A DNA stretch of 51,204 nucleotides from Aquipseudomonas alcaligenes MRY13-0052. Lineage in GTDB: Bacteria > Pseudomonadota > Gammaproteobacteria > Pseudomonadales > Pseudomonadaceae. Under the pieces are notes generated by a model. The model was not told the origin of the DNA. It saw only the letters and a program-made list of their open reading frames with translations, and searched no databases. A program made the position numbers and the translations under genes. The stretch spans positions 1 through 51,204 of the forward strand of contig BATO01000042.1 in the NCBI GenBank assembly GCA_000474255.1, in the 5' to 3' direction. Below, one piece after another: positions 24,579 through 36,415 of this stretch (position 1 is the stretch's first letter; the number at the start of each line of letters is the position of its first letter).

Positions 24579-26676
24579 ATGTCCAGCCTCGACAAAACCC
24601 CACCCATGCCTGATGTATTGCCGCCCGAGCAGGAAGACGCCCGAACGGCCAGCGCCCTCCCCCCTATCAGCGAACTCCCCAGGCAGGTGCCCGGCCCGAT
24701 CATCGTGCCGCCGCTGCGCAGCATCCGCCCCGGTTGCTGGCTGCTCAACTACAAGCCCACCGGTGCGCCGCTGGTGTCCTATGACGGCACCCTGCGCGTG
24801 GAATCCCACAGCGCCGGCCGCACCGCCAGCGGCGACCTCTACCAGCGGCCAACCCTCTTCCTGCCGCTGCCCATCGCCTCGCCGATCCCGCTGCTCGGCA
24901 GCCGCCCGGAAACCAGCCTGAAGCCCATCCTCCTGGCCGGGCCCAATCCCGCCTCGGGCATCCCGATCCTGTCGCGCTCGCGCTACCGCTACTACATCCG
25001 CGTCACCTCGCTGCCGGAGAACTTCTACCTGGGCAACAGCTTCAACCTCGGCTTCGAGCTGTGGCGCTTCACCGCCCCCAACAACTGGGCGTTGGACTCC
25101 AAGCTGACCACGCAGATGGTGCGCATGGCAGGGCCGGCGGGCTATCCCTCGCCCTCCGACTACGCCGAGGGTGATGTGAAGAACGCCGCCAACGCGGTGA
25201 TCGGACGCATGACCATGGGCTGGCTGTCGAGCTACTACCGCCGTTGCACCGTGGAGATCGACACCGTCTCCGGCTCCGAGCAGCCGACCAACAGCGGCCT
25301 CGGGCACACCTGGCAGACGGTGATGGACGCCGTGGGCTGGCAGGTGGCGGTGAACCTCAGCGACACCAACGTCGCCGAGGCCAGCGGCAACTCCTGGTCC
25401 GACGCCGAGATGCATGCGGCGATGCTGGCGCGGCGCGCGGTGGTCAACCTCGACACCGAATGGCGCTACCACGTGCTGGCGGTGAAGAACATCGATTCCA
25501 CCCCGCGCGGGATCATGTACGACAACGGCGGCACCGACTCCAACAACGTGCCCCGCGAGGGCATCGGCATCGCCTCCCACTGGACCATCGCAGCCGGCTG
25601 GGGAACGGTCAGCGGCAAGCGCTTCGGCACCGCCGCGGCGCCCTACTTCCGCACCGCCGTGCACGAGATCGGCCACGCCATGGGCCTGTACCACAACTCG
25701 GCGGACTTCGGCTTCATGTGCACCAGCGACGTGATCGCCGCCGCCGGCACCCCGGCCACGCCCTTCCCCAGCAACATCCAGTGGTCCTTCCACCCGGACA
25801 ACCTCAAGCAGCTGCGCCATTACCCCGACCCCTTCGTGCGCCCCGGCTCGGTGGCCTTCGGCAGCGCCTCCACGGCGATGCCGAGCATCACCCCGACGGA
25901 CCTCGAAGCCGAGGTGCTGGGCCTGGACCTGGACGTCACCCCGCTGCTCGGCGAACTGCCCCTGGGCGCGCCGGTGCGAGTCGGCATCGCCCTGGTCAAC
26001 CGAGGCGACCAACCGGTGCGGGTACCGGCCAACCTGAGCCTGAAGAGCGACTTCGTCAGCGGCAGCGTCATCGACCCCGACCGGCACTACGCGCAGCTAC
26101 CGCACCCTCGTGCATTGCATCGAAGACCAGCCCTACGCCCTGCTGCAACCGGGTGAGCGCATCAGCGAATCCATGACCCTGATGCGCGGCGCCGAAGGCG
26201 CGCTGTTCGGCGTCCCCGGCGTGCACGAGGTGAAGGTGGAAGTGCACTGGGAGATCGACGGCATGGTCGCCCATGCCGCCGGCAGCGCCACGGTGATGGT
26301 CACCGCAGCGGTCGAGGCACGCCACGCCGAAGCCGCCCATCGGGTGCTCTCGACGCCCGACGCGCACCTGGTGCTGGCCATCGGTGGCGACCACCTCACC
26401 GAGGGCCTGGACGCCATCCAGGCGGCGCTGGATTCGCCGGTGCTCAAGCCACACTTCGCCGCCATCGCGGCCAAGCGGCTGGCCAAGCGTTTCCACAAAC
26501 GCAAGGCCGATCCGAAGAACGCCAGCGCATTGCTTGACTACGATACGGTGATGAGCGACGCCGAACGCAGCAAGCTGACCACCCTCATCAGCGATGCCGG
26601 TGGTGTGCTCAAGGACCTCGGCAAGGCGCCGAAGGCCCGAGCCAGGCCCACCAACCTGGCGGCCGGCGCCAAGTAG
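24579..26676 (+). pseudogene. Zincin metallopeptidase gene broken by a +1 frameshift
   Basis: Frame one (24579-26156) encodes 525 residues of a matrixin-like protein with HEIGHAMGLYHN at residues 362-373 (HExxHxxGxxH zinc site) and a downstream Met (FMC, five to six residues after the last His region). Frame two resumes the conserved sequence and ends at 26676. One extra C near 26082 explains it: in the original frame the codons read DPD, then shift. With that base removed the protein continues DPDGTTRSYRTLVHCIEDQP and totals about 698 residues. AGGAG precedes the ATG by 8-9 nt. The first frame has no signal peptide. The break could be a real lesion or a sequencing error. Confidence 0.72.
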
Positions 26677-26739
26677 GGGCGACAGGACCGGTGCGAGGTG
26701 CCCCCAGGCACCCCGCACCGGCAACCACCGGAGCACGAC

Positions 26740-27039
26740 ATGACCGACCTGGAAAACCAACTGCTGGGGCAATGGCGCAAGAGCCAGTCCCCACCCTGCG
26801 CCGCCAAGTACGCCAGCAGCCTGCGCTTCGACGCCAACGGCCTGTACAGCGGCACCCCCGACGCCCCCGGTGGTTTCACCTGGTGGGACAGCGGCACCTG
26901 GCACATCGAGAGCCCAGGCCGCGTCACCCTCTCCACCGCCAACGATGCGCTGGTGAGCTACGGCTACAGCCTCGACGCCGACGGCCTCACCTTCACCGAT
27001 CCCAGCGGCTGTCGCTTCAGCTACCGACGCGAGCATTGA
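26740..27039 (+). CDS. Small hypothetical protein
   Basis: This 99-residue soluble protein begins MTDLENQLLGQWRKSQ and reads like a small lipocalin- or META-type beta barrel (GQW at residue 10, then alternating strands such as TWWDSGTWHIESPGR). The start at 26740 has GGAG 6 nt before it. It follows the metallopeptidase gene by 63 bp and may be its partner or inhibitor, though nothing in the sequence shows this. Confidence 0.65.
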   Translation: MTDLENQLLGQWRKSQSPPCAAKYASSLRFDANGLYSGTPDAPGGFTWWDSGTWHIESPGRVTLSTANDALVSYGYSLDADGLTFTDPSGCRFSYRREH

Positions 27040-27050
27040 GCCGCGCCCCC

Positions 27051-27111
27051 GTAGGTCGGGTGAAACCCGACATCCCGGCATCACTTTGCCCGCGGGTTTC
27101 ACCCGCCCTAC
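27051..27111. repeat. REP-type inverted repeat
   Basis: GTAGGTCGGGTGAAACCCG and GCGGGTTTCACCCGCCCTAC form outer arms around a short spacer. It lies between the small hypothetical gene and the monooxygenase. Confidence 0.6.
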
Positions 27112-27223
27112 ACCCGGACAAAACCCCCGCGTGCCCGACAACCCGCCAAAGGGCCGGCGGGCAGGCCGGAGAAAGCCTGCTATGACTTGCTCCACACAAG
27201 AACAACAAGAAGGAAGGCCGACC

Positions 27224-28717
27224 TTGAACGACCATCACGACGTGCTGATCATCGGCGCCGGGCTCTCGGGCATCGGCATGGGCTGCCACCTGGTGCGCGA
27301 GGCACCGCAGATGGACTTCGCCATCATCGAGCGGCGCCAGGCGGTGGGCGGCACCTGGGACCTGTTCCGCTACCCCGGCATCCGTTCGGACGCCGACATG
27401 TTCAGCTTCGGCTTCGCCTTCCGCCCCTGGGACCAGCTCAAGACCCTGGCCGACGGCGACACCATCCGCCAATACATCGAAGACACCGCCCGCGAGCACG
27501 GCGTCGACCGCAGGATCCGCTTCGGCCAGGCCTGCACCGAGGCCTCCTGGTCCAGCCGTGAGCGGCTGTGGACGGTCAAGACCCGTGACGAGGCCAGCGG
27601 CGCGCAGCGGGTGTTCACCGGGCGCTTCCTGGTCTCCTGCGTCGGCTACTACGACTACGACCAGGGCTACCAGCCCGACTTCCCCGGCATGCAGCGTTTC
27701 CAGGGCCGCCTGATCCACCCGCAGCACTGGCCGGAAGACCTCGACTACAGCGGCAAGCGCGTGGTGGTCATCGGCAGCGGCGCCACCGCCGTGACCCTGG
27801 TGCCGGCCATGGCCGAACGCGCCGGCCACGTCACCATGCTGCAACGCTCGCCCAGCTACATCATCAGCGTGCCCGGCAAGGACGTGGTCTCCGCCGCCCT
27901 GCGCCGCGTGCTGCCCGAGCGCTGGGTCTACGCCATGGCGCGCACGCGCAACATCTGGCTGCAGCGGGTCATCTACAAGGCCGCGCGGCGCTGGCCGGAG
28001 AAGGTCCGCGCCTGGCTGCTGGGCAGCGTGAAAAGGCAGCTCGGCGGCAAGGTCGACATGCGCCACTTCACCCCCAGCTACATGCCCTGGGACGAGCGCC
28101 TCTGCGCGGTGCCCGACGGCGACCTGTTCGCCGCCCTGCGCCAGGGCCGCGCCTCGGTGGTCACCGACCGCATCGCCACGTTCACCGAGCAGGGCATCGC
28201 CCTGGAATCCGGCGCCGAGCTGCCGGCGGACATCATCATCAGCGCCACCGGCCTGCAACTACGGGCCCTGGGCGGCATCGACATGGTGGTGGACGGCCAG
28301 CGCAAGAGCCTGTCCGACCGCCTCACCTACAAGGGCGTGCTGGCCCACGGCATCCCCAACATGGGCTCGATATTCGGCTACACCAACGCGCCCTGGACGC
28401 TCAAGGCCGATATCGCCTCCAGCTACCTGTGCCGCCTGTTCAACCACATGGGCAAGCACGAGCTGGAGGTGTGCACACCCCGCGCGCCGGAGGGCGAGAT
28501 GGAGCCGGGCAGCGTCATGGGCGCCCTGCAGTCGGGCTACGTGCAGCGCGGCGGGGACCTGCTGCCGCGCCAGGGCCGCCACCTGCCCTGGCGGGTGCTC
28601 AACCACTACGAGCGCGACCGCGAGATGCTGCTGCGCCAGCCCATCGCCGACCCGGCCCTGGAGTTCGAGCCGGCCCGCGAACCGGTCGGTGCGCCCCTGG
28701 CCACCAACGCTGGCTAG
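27224..28717 (+). CDS. FAD-dependent monooxygenase (FMO/Baeyer-Villiger type)
   Basis: This 497-residue flavoprotein has the N-terminal FAD site GAGLSG (about residues 10-15, in DVLIIGAGLSGIG) and a second Rossmann motif VIGSGATAVTL for NADPH. The segment between them (VGGTWDLFRYPGIRSDADMF) fits cyclohexanone-type and flavin-containing monooxygenases. The start is TTG at 27224, chosen because AGGAAGG lies 6 nt before it. An ATG at 27182 is possible but would add 14 residues before the FAD motif. The next gene is a secreted unknown 100 bp on, so it is probably transcribed alone. The substrate cannot be inferred. Confidence 0.85.
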   Translation: MNDHHDVLIIGAGLSGIGMGCHLVREAPQMDFAIIERRQAVGGTWDLFRYPGIRSDADMFSFGFAFRPWDQLKTLADGDTIRQYIEDTAREHGVDRRIRFGQACTEASWSSRERLWTVKTRDEASGAQRVFTGRFLVSCVGYYDYDQGYQPDFPGMQRFQGRLIHPQHWPEDLDYSGKRVVVIGSGATAVTLVPAMAERAGHVTMLQRSPSYIISVPGKDVVSAALRRVLPERWVYAMARTRNIWLQRVIYKAARRWPEKVRAWLLGSVKRQLGGKVDMRHFTPSYMPWDERLCAVPDGDLFAALRQGRASVVTDRIATFTEQGIALESGAELPADIIISATGLQLRALGGIDMVVDGQRKSLSDRLTYKGVLAHGIPNMGSIFGYTNAPWTLKADIASSYLCRLFNHMGKHELEVCTPRAPEGEMEPGSVMGALQSGYVQRGGDLLPRQGRHLPWRVLNHYERDREMLLRQPIADPALEFEPAREPVGAPLATNAG

Positions 28718-28817
28718 GCCGGCTAGGCCAATCGGCAGAAATGCGAACCGGTCAGCCACTCCGCCCCCCGCAGCGGCGGCTAGAATGTCGGCCTTTCTCC
28801 CACACGGAACCGTCGAC

Positions 28818-29648
28818 ATGGAGCGTTACCGCCGCCTCGCCTCCTGGGCTCCCCGCCTCGCCCTGCTCGCCTGCGCCTGCCTCGCCGGCCAGGTCCAGGC
28901 CCGCGACCCGCAACCCTGCGCCGCACCGCTGATCGACGCGCTGGCCAAGCAACTGGGCCAGCACGATTGGGCGATGCCCGACGCCTACAACGAAGGCCCA
29001 TTGGTGGCTGCCGCCTGCAAACCCTGGCCGGACGACAAGGCCCGCTCGGTGGTCGCCCTCGCCTACGTCCGCCCGGGCGATGAAGGCATCTCCGCCGGCG
29101 AACGCAGCCTGGCCCTGCTGGTGGCCAAGGTGGACGGCAAGAGCGGCGCATTCCTGGAGCGCTACGACGCGACCCTGGACGAAGACGCCGTCACCGAGGT
29201 GAGCGCCGGCAGCCTGTGGCTGGACACCGCCCGCTACCACCTGGCGCCGGGCGTGCGCGCCTTCGGCCTGGTGTTCGACAGCACCGCCCGCGGCGCCAGC
29301 TGCCCGGACGGCGGCTCGGACCAAGAGCTGACCCTGTTCGCCCCGGACGGCAAGGCCCTGCGCCCGGTGCTCAGGGCCTACCTCAGCGAATGGACCACCA
29401 TCAAGGGCACCCTCTGCGTCAACGACCCGGACTTCATGACCGAGAGCGCCAAGGTCACCCTCGACATCGCCAAGACCCGCAGCAACGGCTTCGCCGACCT
29501 GGTGCTGGCCGCCAAGGTGACCGGCGACTCGGCCGCCGGGGAGAAGTACCTGCGCACCGAGCGCAAGACCCTCAAGTACGACGGCAAGCAGTACCCCCAC
29601 GAAACCTTCCCGCGCTTCTGGGAGCAGCCGGCCAGCACCGCGCAGTAA
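28818..29648 (+). CDS. Secreted protein of unknown function
   Basis: This 276-residue protein has a signal peptide (LALLACACLAGQVQA). The mature region has Cys residues in QPCAAPL, AACKPW, ASCPDG and TLCVND, which could form two disulfides. I do not recognise the fold. The frame is open further upstream, but the ATG at 28818 is the first that places a normal signal sequence. A transcription terminator follows 8 bp after its stop. Confidence 0.7.
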   Translation: MERYRRLASWAPRLALLACACLAGQVQARDPQPCAAPLIDALAKQLGQHDWAMPDAYNEGPLVAAACKPWPDDKARSVVALAYVRPGDEGISAGERSLALLVAKVDGKSGAFLERYDATLDEDAVTEVSAGSLWLDTARYHLAPGVRAFGLVFDSTARGASCPDGGSDQELTLFAPDGKALRPVLRAYLSEWTTIKGTLCVNDPDFMTESAKVTLDIAKTRSNGFADLVLAAKVTGDSAAGEKYLRTERKTLKYDGKQYPHETFPRFWEQPASTAQ

Positions 29649-29655
29649 CCGGCGC

Positions 29656-29690
29656 CATCACCCGGGCTGGCGTCCGGGTGATGGTTCTTG
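29656..29690 (+). terminator. Rho-independent terminator
   Basis: CATCACCCGG and CCGGGTGATG form a 10-bp stem over an 8-nt loop, followed by GTTCTT. It ends the transcript of the secreted protein. Confidence 0.7.
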
Positions 29691-29786
29691 GCAGTTCTGC
29701 CTGTGGCGTCAAGGACGGGCTTTTCGCTAAGTTCGCCCGGGTCCGCACGGCCCCGGCCGCGCCATCACCCGCCAAGGAACGCCGTC

Positions 29787-30461
29787 ATGTCCGTAGCCGA
29801 AGCCCTCAAGCAACGCATCTCCGTCCGCGCCTTCACTGCCGAGCCCGTCGACGCCGCCACCCTGCGCGAACTGCTGGACACCGCGCGCTGGTCGCCCTCC
29901 GGCGGCAACCTGCAACCCTGGAAGGTCATCGCCGTGAGCGGCACCGCCAAGGCCGCGGTGGAGCGCGTCGCCCTGGAAACCCTGATGAAGAACCCCGTGG
30001 GCGAAGCCGGCGACCACCCCATCTACCCGGAAGGGCTGACCGAGCCCTACCGCACCCGCCGCTACGCCATCGGCGAGGCGCTCTACGCCAAGCTCGGCAT
30101 CCCCCGCGAAGACAAGGCCGCGCGCCTGCGCGCCATGTCGCGCAACTTCCAGTTCTTCGGCGCGCCGGTGGGGCTGTTCTTCGTCATCGACCGCTCCATG
30201 GGCCACGGCCAGTGGGCGCACCTGGGCATGTTCATGCAGTCCCTGGCGCTAGTGGCCGAGGAACGCGGCCTCGCCACCTGCATGCAGGAAGCCTGGAGCA
30301 TGGTGCGCCAGAGCCTGCACGCCCACTTCGAGCTGCCCGAGCACGAGCTGCTCTATTGCGGCATGGCGCTGGGCCACGCCGACCGCTCCGCGCCGATCAA
30401 CCAGTTGCGCTCCGAGCGCGCCCCGGTGGACGAGTTCGCGGTGCTCAAGGGCTTCGACTAA
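29787..30461 (+). CDS. Nitroreductase-family FMN oxidoreductase
   Basis: This 224-residue flavin enzyme of the nitroreductase fold has RISVRAFTAEPV near the N-terminus (FMN phosphate contact), ARWSPSGGNLQPWKV and the C-terminal GMALGHAD segment. Enzymes of this type reduce nitro groups or quinones with NAD(P)H; the natural substrate is not evident. AAGGAA lies 8 nt before the ATG. It is followed by the pfe locus but is not part of it by orientation or spacing (73 bp). Confidence 0.85.
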   Translation: MSVAEALKQRISVRAFTAEPVDAATLRELLDTARWSPSGGNLQPWKVIAVSGTAKAAVERVALETLMKNPVGEAGDHPIYPEGLTEPYRTRRYAIGEALYAKLGIPREDKAARLRAMSRNFQFFGAPVGLFFVIDRSMGHGQWAHLGMFMQSLALVAEERGLATCMQEAWSMVRQSLHAHFELPEHELLYCGMALGHADRSAPINQLRSERAPVDEFAVLKGFD

Positions 30462-30522
30462 GGTCGCCGAGCGGTAGCCCCTGCGACCATCGCGCGATTG
30501 TCAGGCACCCCCGGGGAATGAG

Positions 30523-30543
30523 ATATTTCCAAATGTGAAATAT
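30523..30543. promoter_or_regulatory. Perfect inverted repeat overlapping the pfeR start codon
   Basis: ATATTTC and GAAATAT are perfect 7-bp arms with a 7-nt spacer. The GTG start of pfeR (30535) lies inside. The octamer TCTCAAAT at 30544-30551 follows at once and recurs in the pfeA upstream region at 33008-33015. This fits a PfeR binding site used for autoregulation, but the binding site was not tested. Confidence 0.45.
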
Positions 30544-31257
30544 TCTCAAATCGAATTCCCCGCCTCCTCCCCCCGCCTGCTGCTGGTCGAAGACGACCCC
30601 CGGCTGCGCGAGGACCTGGACGCCCACTTCCGTCAGCGCGGCTTCGCCGTCACCACCTGCAGCACCGGCACCCTGGGCCTGGATGCAGCCGAGACCGGCC
30701 ACTTCGACCTGGTACTGCTGGACATCATGCTGCCCGGCCTCGACGGCCTGCAGCTGCTGGAAGCCCTGCGCAGCCGCCAGGACACCCCGGTGATGCTGAT
30801 GTCGGCGCTGGGCGCCGAGCAGGACCGCATCACCGGCTTCACCCGCGGCGCCGACGACTACCTGCCCAAGCCCTTCAGCCTCGCCGAGCTGGACGCGCGC
30901 ACCGACGCCCTGCTGCGCCGCGTGCGCCTCGACCGCCGCCAGCCGGTGCAGCGTGCGGACACGCCGCTGCAGTTCGACGAGCAGGCCCAGGACGTCCGGC
31001 ACCAGGGCCGCAACGCCGGGCTGACGCCTTCCGAGTACCGCCTGCTGGCCACCCTGCAGGCGCATCCGGGCGAGGCCCTGAGCAAGCCCTTCCTCTACCG
31101 ATGCGTGCTGCACCGCGCCTACACGCGGCTGGATCGCGGGCTCGACGTGCACGTCTGCAACCTGCGCCGCAAGCTCGCCGATATCGGCCTGCATAGCCTG
31201 CAGATCCAGGCCGTGCGCGGCCAGGGTTACCTGCTGGTCGAGACGGACCGCTCCTGA
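30535..31257 (+). CDS. pfeR: PfeR response regulator, OmpR family
   Basis: This 240-residue regulator has a receiver with Asp63 (LVLLDIMLPGLDG) and an acidic pair at DD (VEDDPRL), then a winged-helix DNA-binding domain (LTPSEYRLLATL, DVHVCNLRRKL). It pairs with the sensor downstream by a one-base overlap (TGATG). The GTG start at 30535 falls within an inverted repeat. No in-frame start exists upstream, so the operator may overlap the coding start. In P. aeruginosa PfeR activates pfeA in response to enterobactin. Synteny with pfeS, pfeA and pfeE supports the name. Confidence 0.88.
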   Translation: MKYSQIEFPASSPRLLLVEDDPRLREDLDAHFRQRGFAVTTCSTGTLGLDAAETGHFDLVLLDIMLPGLDGLQLLEALRSRQDTPVMLMSALGAEQDRITGFTRGADDYLPKPFSLAELDARTDALLRRVRLDRRQPVQRADTPLQFDEQAQDVRHQGRNAGLTPSEYRLLATLQAHPGEALSKPFLYRCVLHRAYTRLDRGLDVHVCNLRRKLADIGLHSLQIQAVRGQGYLLVETDRS

Positions 31258-32609
31258 TGCGCCGCCATCCCCTGCTGTGGAAGCTGGCGCTTCTGCAGGT
31301 CGGCTTCTGCCTGCTGCTCACCTGGCTCATCTACACCTGGGGCCTGTCGGTGGAGCGCAGCACCTACTTCCTGGCCCCGGCCGACCGCGACTACCTGGCC
31401 CAGTACGCGCTGCAGGCCGAGCAGGCCTGGGAGAACGAAGGCGCGGCCGGCGTCGCGCGCTTCCGCCAGGACCTGGCCAGCCGCGAAGACACCTGGGTGG
31501 CGGTGCTCGGCCCGCGCCTGGAAAGCCTCGACGGCACGCTGCTGAACGCCGAGGAATCCAGCCACCTGACCTTCATGCGCAAGCTCGACTGGCCCATGAG
31601 TCGGCGCCTGCAGGACGAGCTGCCCTACGTCAGCATCGAGTTCCCCGAGCACCCGGAGAACGGCCGCCTGGTGCTCCAACTGCCCGAGCGCCTGCTGCCC
31701 AGCGGCCTCACGCCCTGGACCCACCTCTTCACCCACGGCGTGGTGCCGACGCTGCTGGCGGCCCTGCTCGGCCTGCTGATCTACCGCCACCTCGTGGTGC
31801 CGCTGAACCGCTTGCGCGACCGCGCCGATGCCCTGCGCGCCGACGAACTGGACACCGCGCCCCTGGGCACGCCCCTGGCCGACCGCCGCGACGAGCTGGG
31901 CGAGCTGGCCGAGGCCCTGGAGCACATGGCCGAGCGCCTGCGCCTGAGCCTGGGCCAGCAGCGCCTGCTGCTGCGCACCCTGTCCCACGAGATGCGCACC
32001 CCGCTGGCCCGGCTGCGCATCGCCCACGACAGCGAGCTGCCGCCCGAGCAGCTGCGCCAGCGCCTGGACCGCGAAATCACCGATATGCAACGCCTGCTGG
32101 AAGACACCCTCGACCTGGCCTGGATGGACACCGAGCGCCCGCAGCTGCCCACCGAAGCGGTGCAGGTGCTTTCGGTCTGGGAAGCCCTGCGCGAGGACGC
32201 CTGCTTCGAAAGCGGCTGGGACGCCGCACGCCTGCCCTGCACCCTGGATGCCGACTGCCGCGTGCAGGTGCACCTCGACAGCCTCGCCCAGGCCCTGGAG
32301 AACCTGCTGCGCAACGCCATCCGCCACTCCCCTGAAGGCGGCAGGGTAAGCCTCGACGGCGAGCGTGAGGGCGACTGCTGGCACCTGCGCCTGCGCGACC
32401 AGGGCCCCGGCGTCGCCGAGGGGGACCTGGAACGCATCTTCCTCCCCTACCAACGCCTGGAAGGCGGCACCGGCGAAGGCTTCGGCCTCGGCCTGGCCAT
32501 CGCCCGCCGCGCCATCGAACTGCAGGGCGGCCAGCTCTGGGCCAGCAACGCCCACCCCGGCCTGTGCCTGCACCTGCGGCTGCCGGTGGCGCGATGTTCC
32601 CTCCTGTAG
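31257..32609 (+). CDS. pfeS: PfeS sensor histidine kinase
   Basis: This 450-residue inner-membrane kinase has two helices (about 9-28 and about 165-182) around a periplasmic sensor loop, a HAMP region and the H-box LSHEMRTPLARL. N-box (ENLLRNAIRHS) and G-boxes (DQGPGVAEG, GEGFGLGLAIA) make a complete kinase. It overlaps pfeR by one base. The stop codon is supplied by a REP palindrome: TAG at 32607-32609 is the first part of GTAGCCCGGG, so the C-terminus ends at the repeat boundary. Confidence 0.9.
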   Translation: MRRHPLLWKLALLQVGFCLLLTWLIYTWGLSVERSTYFLAPADRDYLAQYALQAEQAWENEGAAGVARFRQDLASREDTWVAVLGPRLESLDGTLLNAEESSHLTFMRKLDWPMSRRLQDELPYVSIEFPEHPENGRLVLQLPERLLPSGLTPWTHLFTHGVVPTLLAALLGLLIYRHLVVPLNRLRDRADALRADELDTAPLGTPLADRRDELGELAEALEHMAERLRLSLGQQRLLLRTLSHEMRTPLARLRIAHDSELPPEQLRQRLDREITDMQRLLEDTLDLAWMDTERPQLPTEAVQVLSVWEALREDACFESGWDAARLPCTLDADCRVQVHLDSLAQALENLLRNAIRHSPEGGRVSLDGEREGDCWHLRLRDQGPGVAEGDLERIFLPYQRLEGGTGEGFGLGLAIARRAIELQGGQLWASNAHPGLCLHLRLPVARCSLL

Positions 32610-32698
32610 CCCGGGCTTCAGCCCGGGAGCGGCACCGTGCAGGAAACCCTGGGCTGAAGCCCAGGCTACGGAACTGCCGGCCACATGACGCAATGGCC
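32600..32698. repeat. REP cluster copy A, including paired palindromes
   Basis: GTAGCCCGGGCTTCAGCCCGGG at 32606 and CTGGGCTGAAGCCCAGGCTAC ending at 32669 form one paired unit. The whole ~99-bp block is repeated at +222 with a few changes (copy B). Confidence 0.7.
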
Positions 32699-32711
32699 CT
32701 ACGCTCGACCT

Positions 32712-32819
32712 GTAGGAGTGAATTCATTCGCGATGCGATTTCGCGGTTGAAACCGCTCCCACACCCGGCGCCCCGCACGACCCAATCGCGGGTTTCACCC
32801 GCCCTACACGGCAGGGTGC
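32712..32819. repeat. Other repeat palindromes between REP copies
   Basis: A GTAGGAGTGAATTCATTCGCG element with the partner CGCGGTTGAAACCGCTCC is followed by GCGGGTTTCACCCGCCCTAC. They are typical short Pseudomonas intergenic palindromes and carry no gene. Confidence 0.5.
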
Positions 32820-32821
32820 TC

Positions 32822-32920
32822 CCTCCTGTAGCCCGGGCTTCAGCCCGGGAGCGGCGTCGTGCAGGAACCCCTGGGCTGAAGCCCAGGCTACGGGGCTGCC
32901 GGCCGCATCATGCAATGGCC
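32822..32920. repeat. REP cluster copy B, direct repeat of copy A
   Basis: The same paired palindrome as copy A (cores at 32828-32891) and the same flanks (TGCCGGCC, CAATGGCCC). It lies 222 bp from copy A, which points to a recent duplication or repeated insertion. Confidence 0.7.
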
Positions 32921-32932
32921 CGGCACCCCGCT

Positions 32933-32955
32933 GTAGGAGCGAGCTCTGCTCGCGA
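32933..32955. repeat. Short REP palindrome
   Basis: GTAGGAGCGAGCTCTGCTCGCGA, the common Pseudomonas repeat, last in the cluster before the pfeA promoter. Confidence 0.6.
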
Positions 32956-33072
32956 ATCCCCCCAACACGGACCCTCACGAAGTGTTTAGAAAGTTAATGC
33001 GCTTTACTCTCAAATAACAATTAATATCATTCGTGATCTTCGCGCATCCCAAGGCATTACCGGAGATCGTCC

Positions 33073-36265
<3,193 letters not shown>

Positions 36266-36415
36266 TGCCCCACTACGAAGCGGCCTGGTGCCCCCCAGGC
36301 TGCTCGCCGAGGCTCTAGGCCGCTACTTCCCCAACCGCCGAGCGGCCCTGGCGCGTCACCGACCCGCTGCTAGATTGAAGCCAGTCCGGGAATGGATGAA
36401 CGCTCAGGAGGAAAG

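Noticed and set aside
33012-33033. Fur box before pfeA
   Set aside because: The best alignment to the consensus reached only 11 of 19 positions, which is close to chance in an AT-rich stretch. Kept only as a weak remark.
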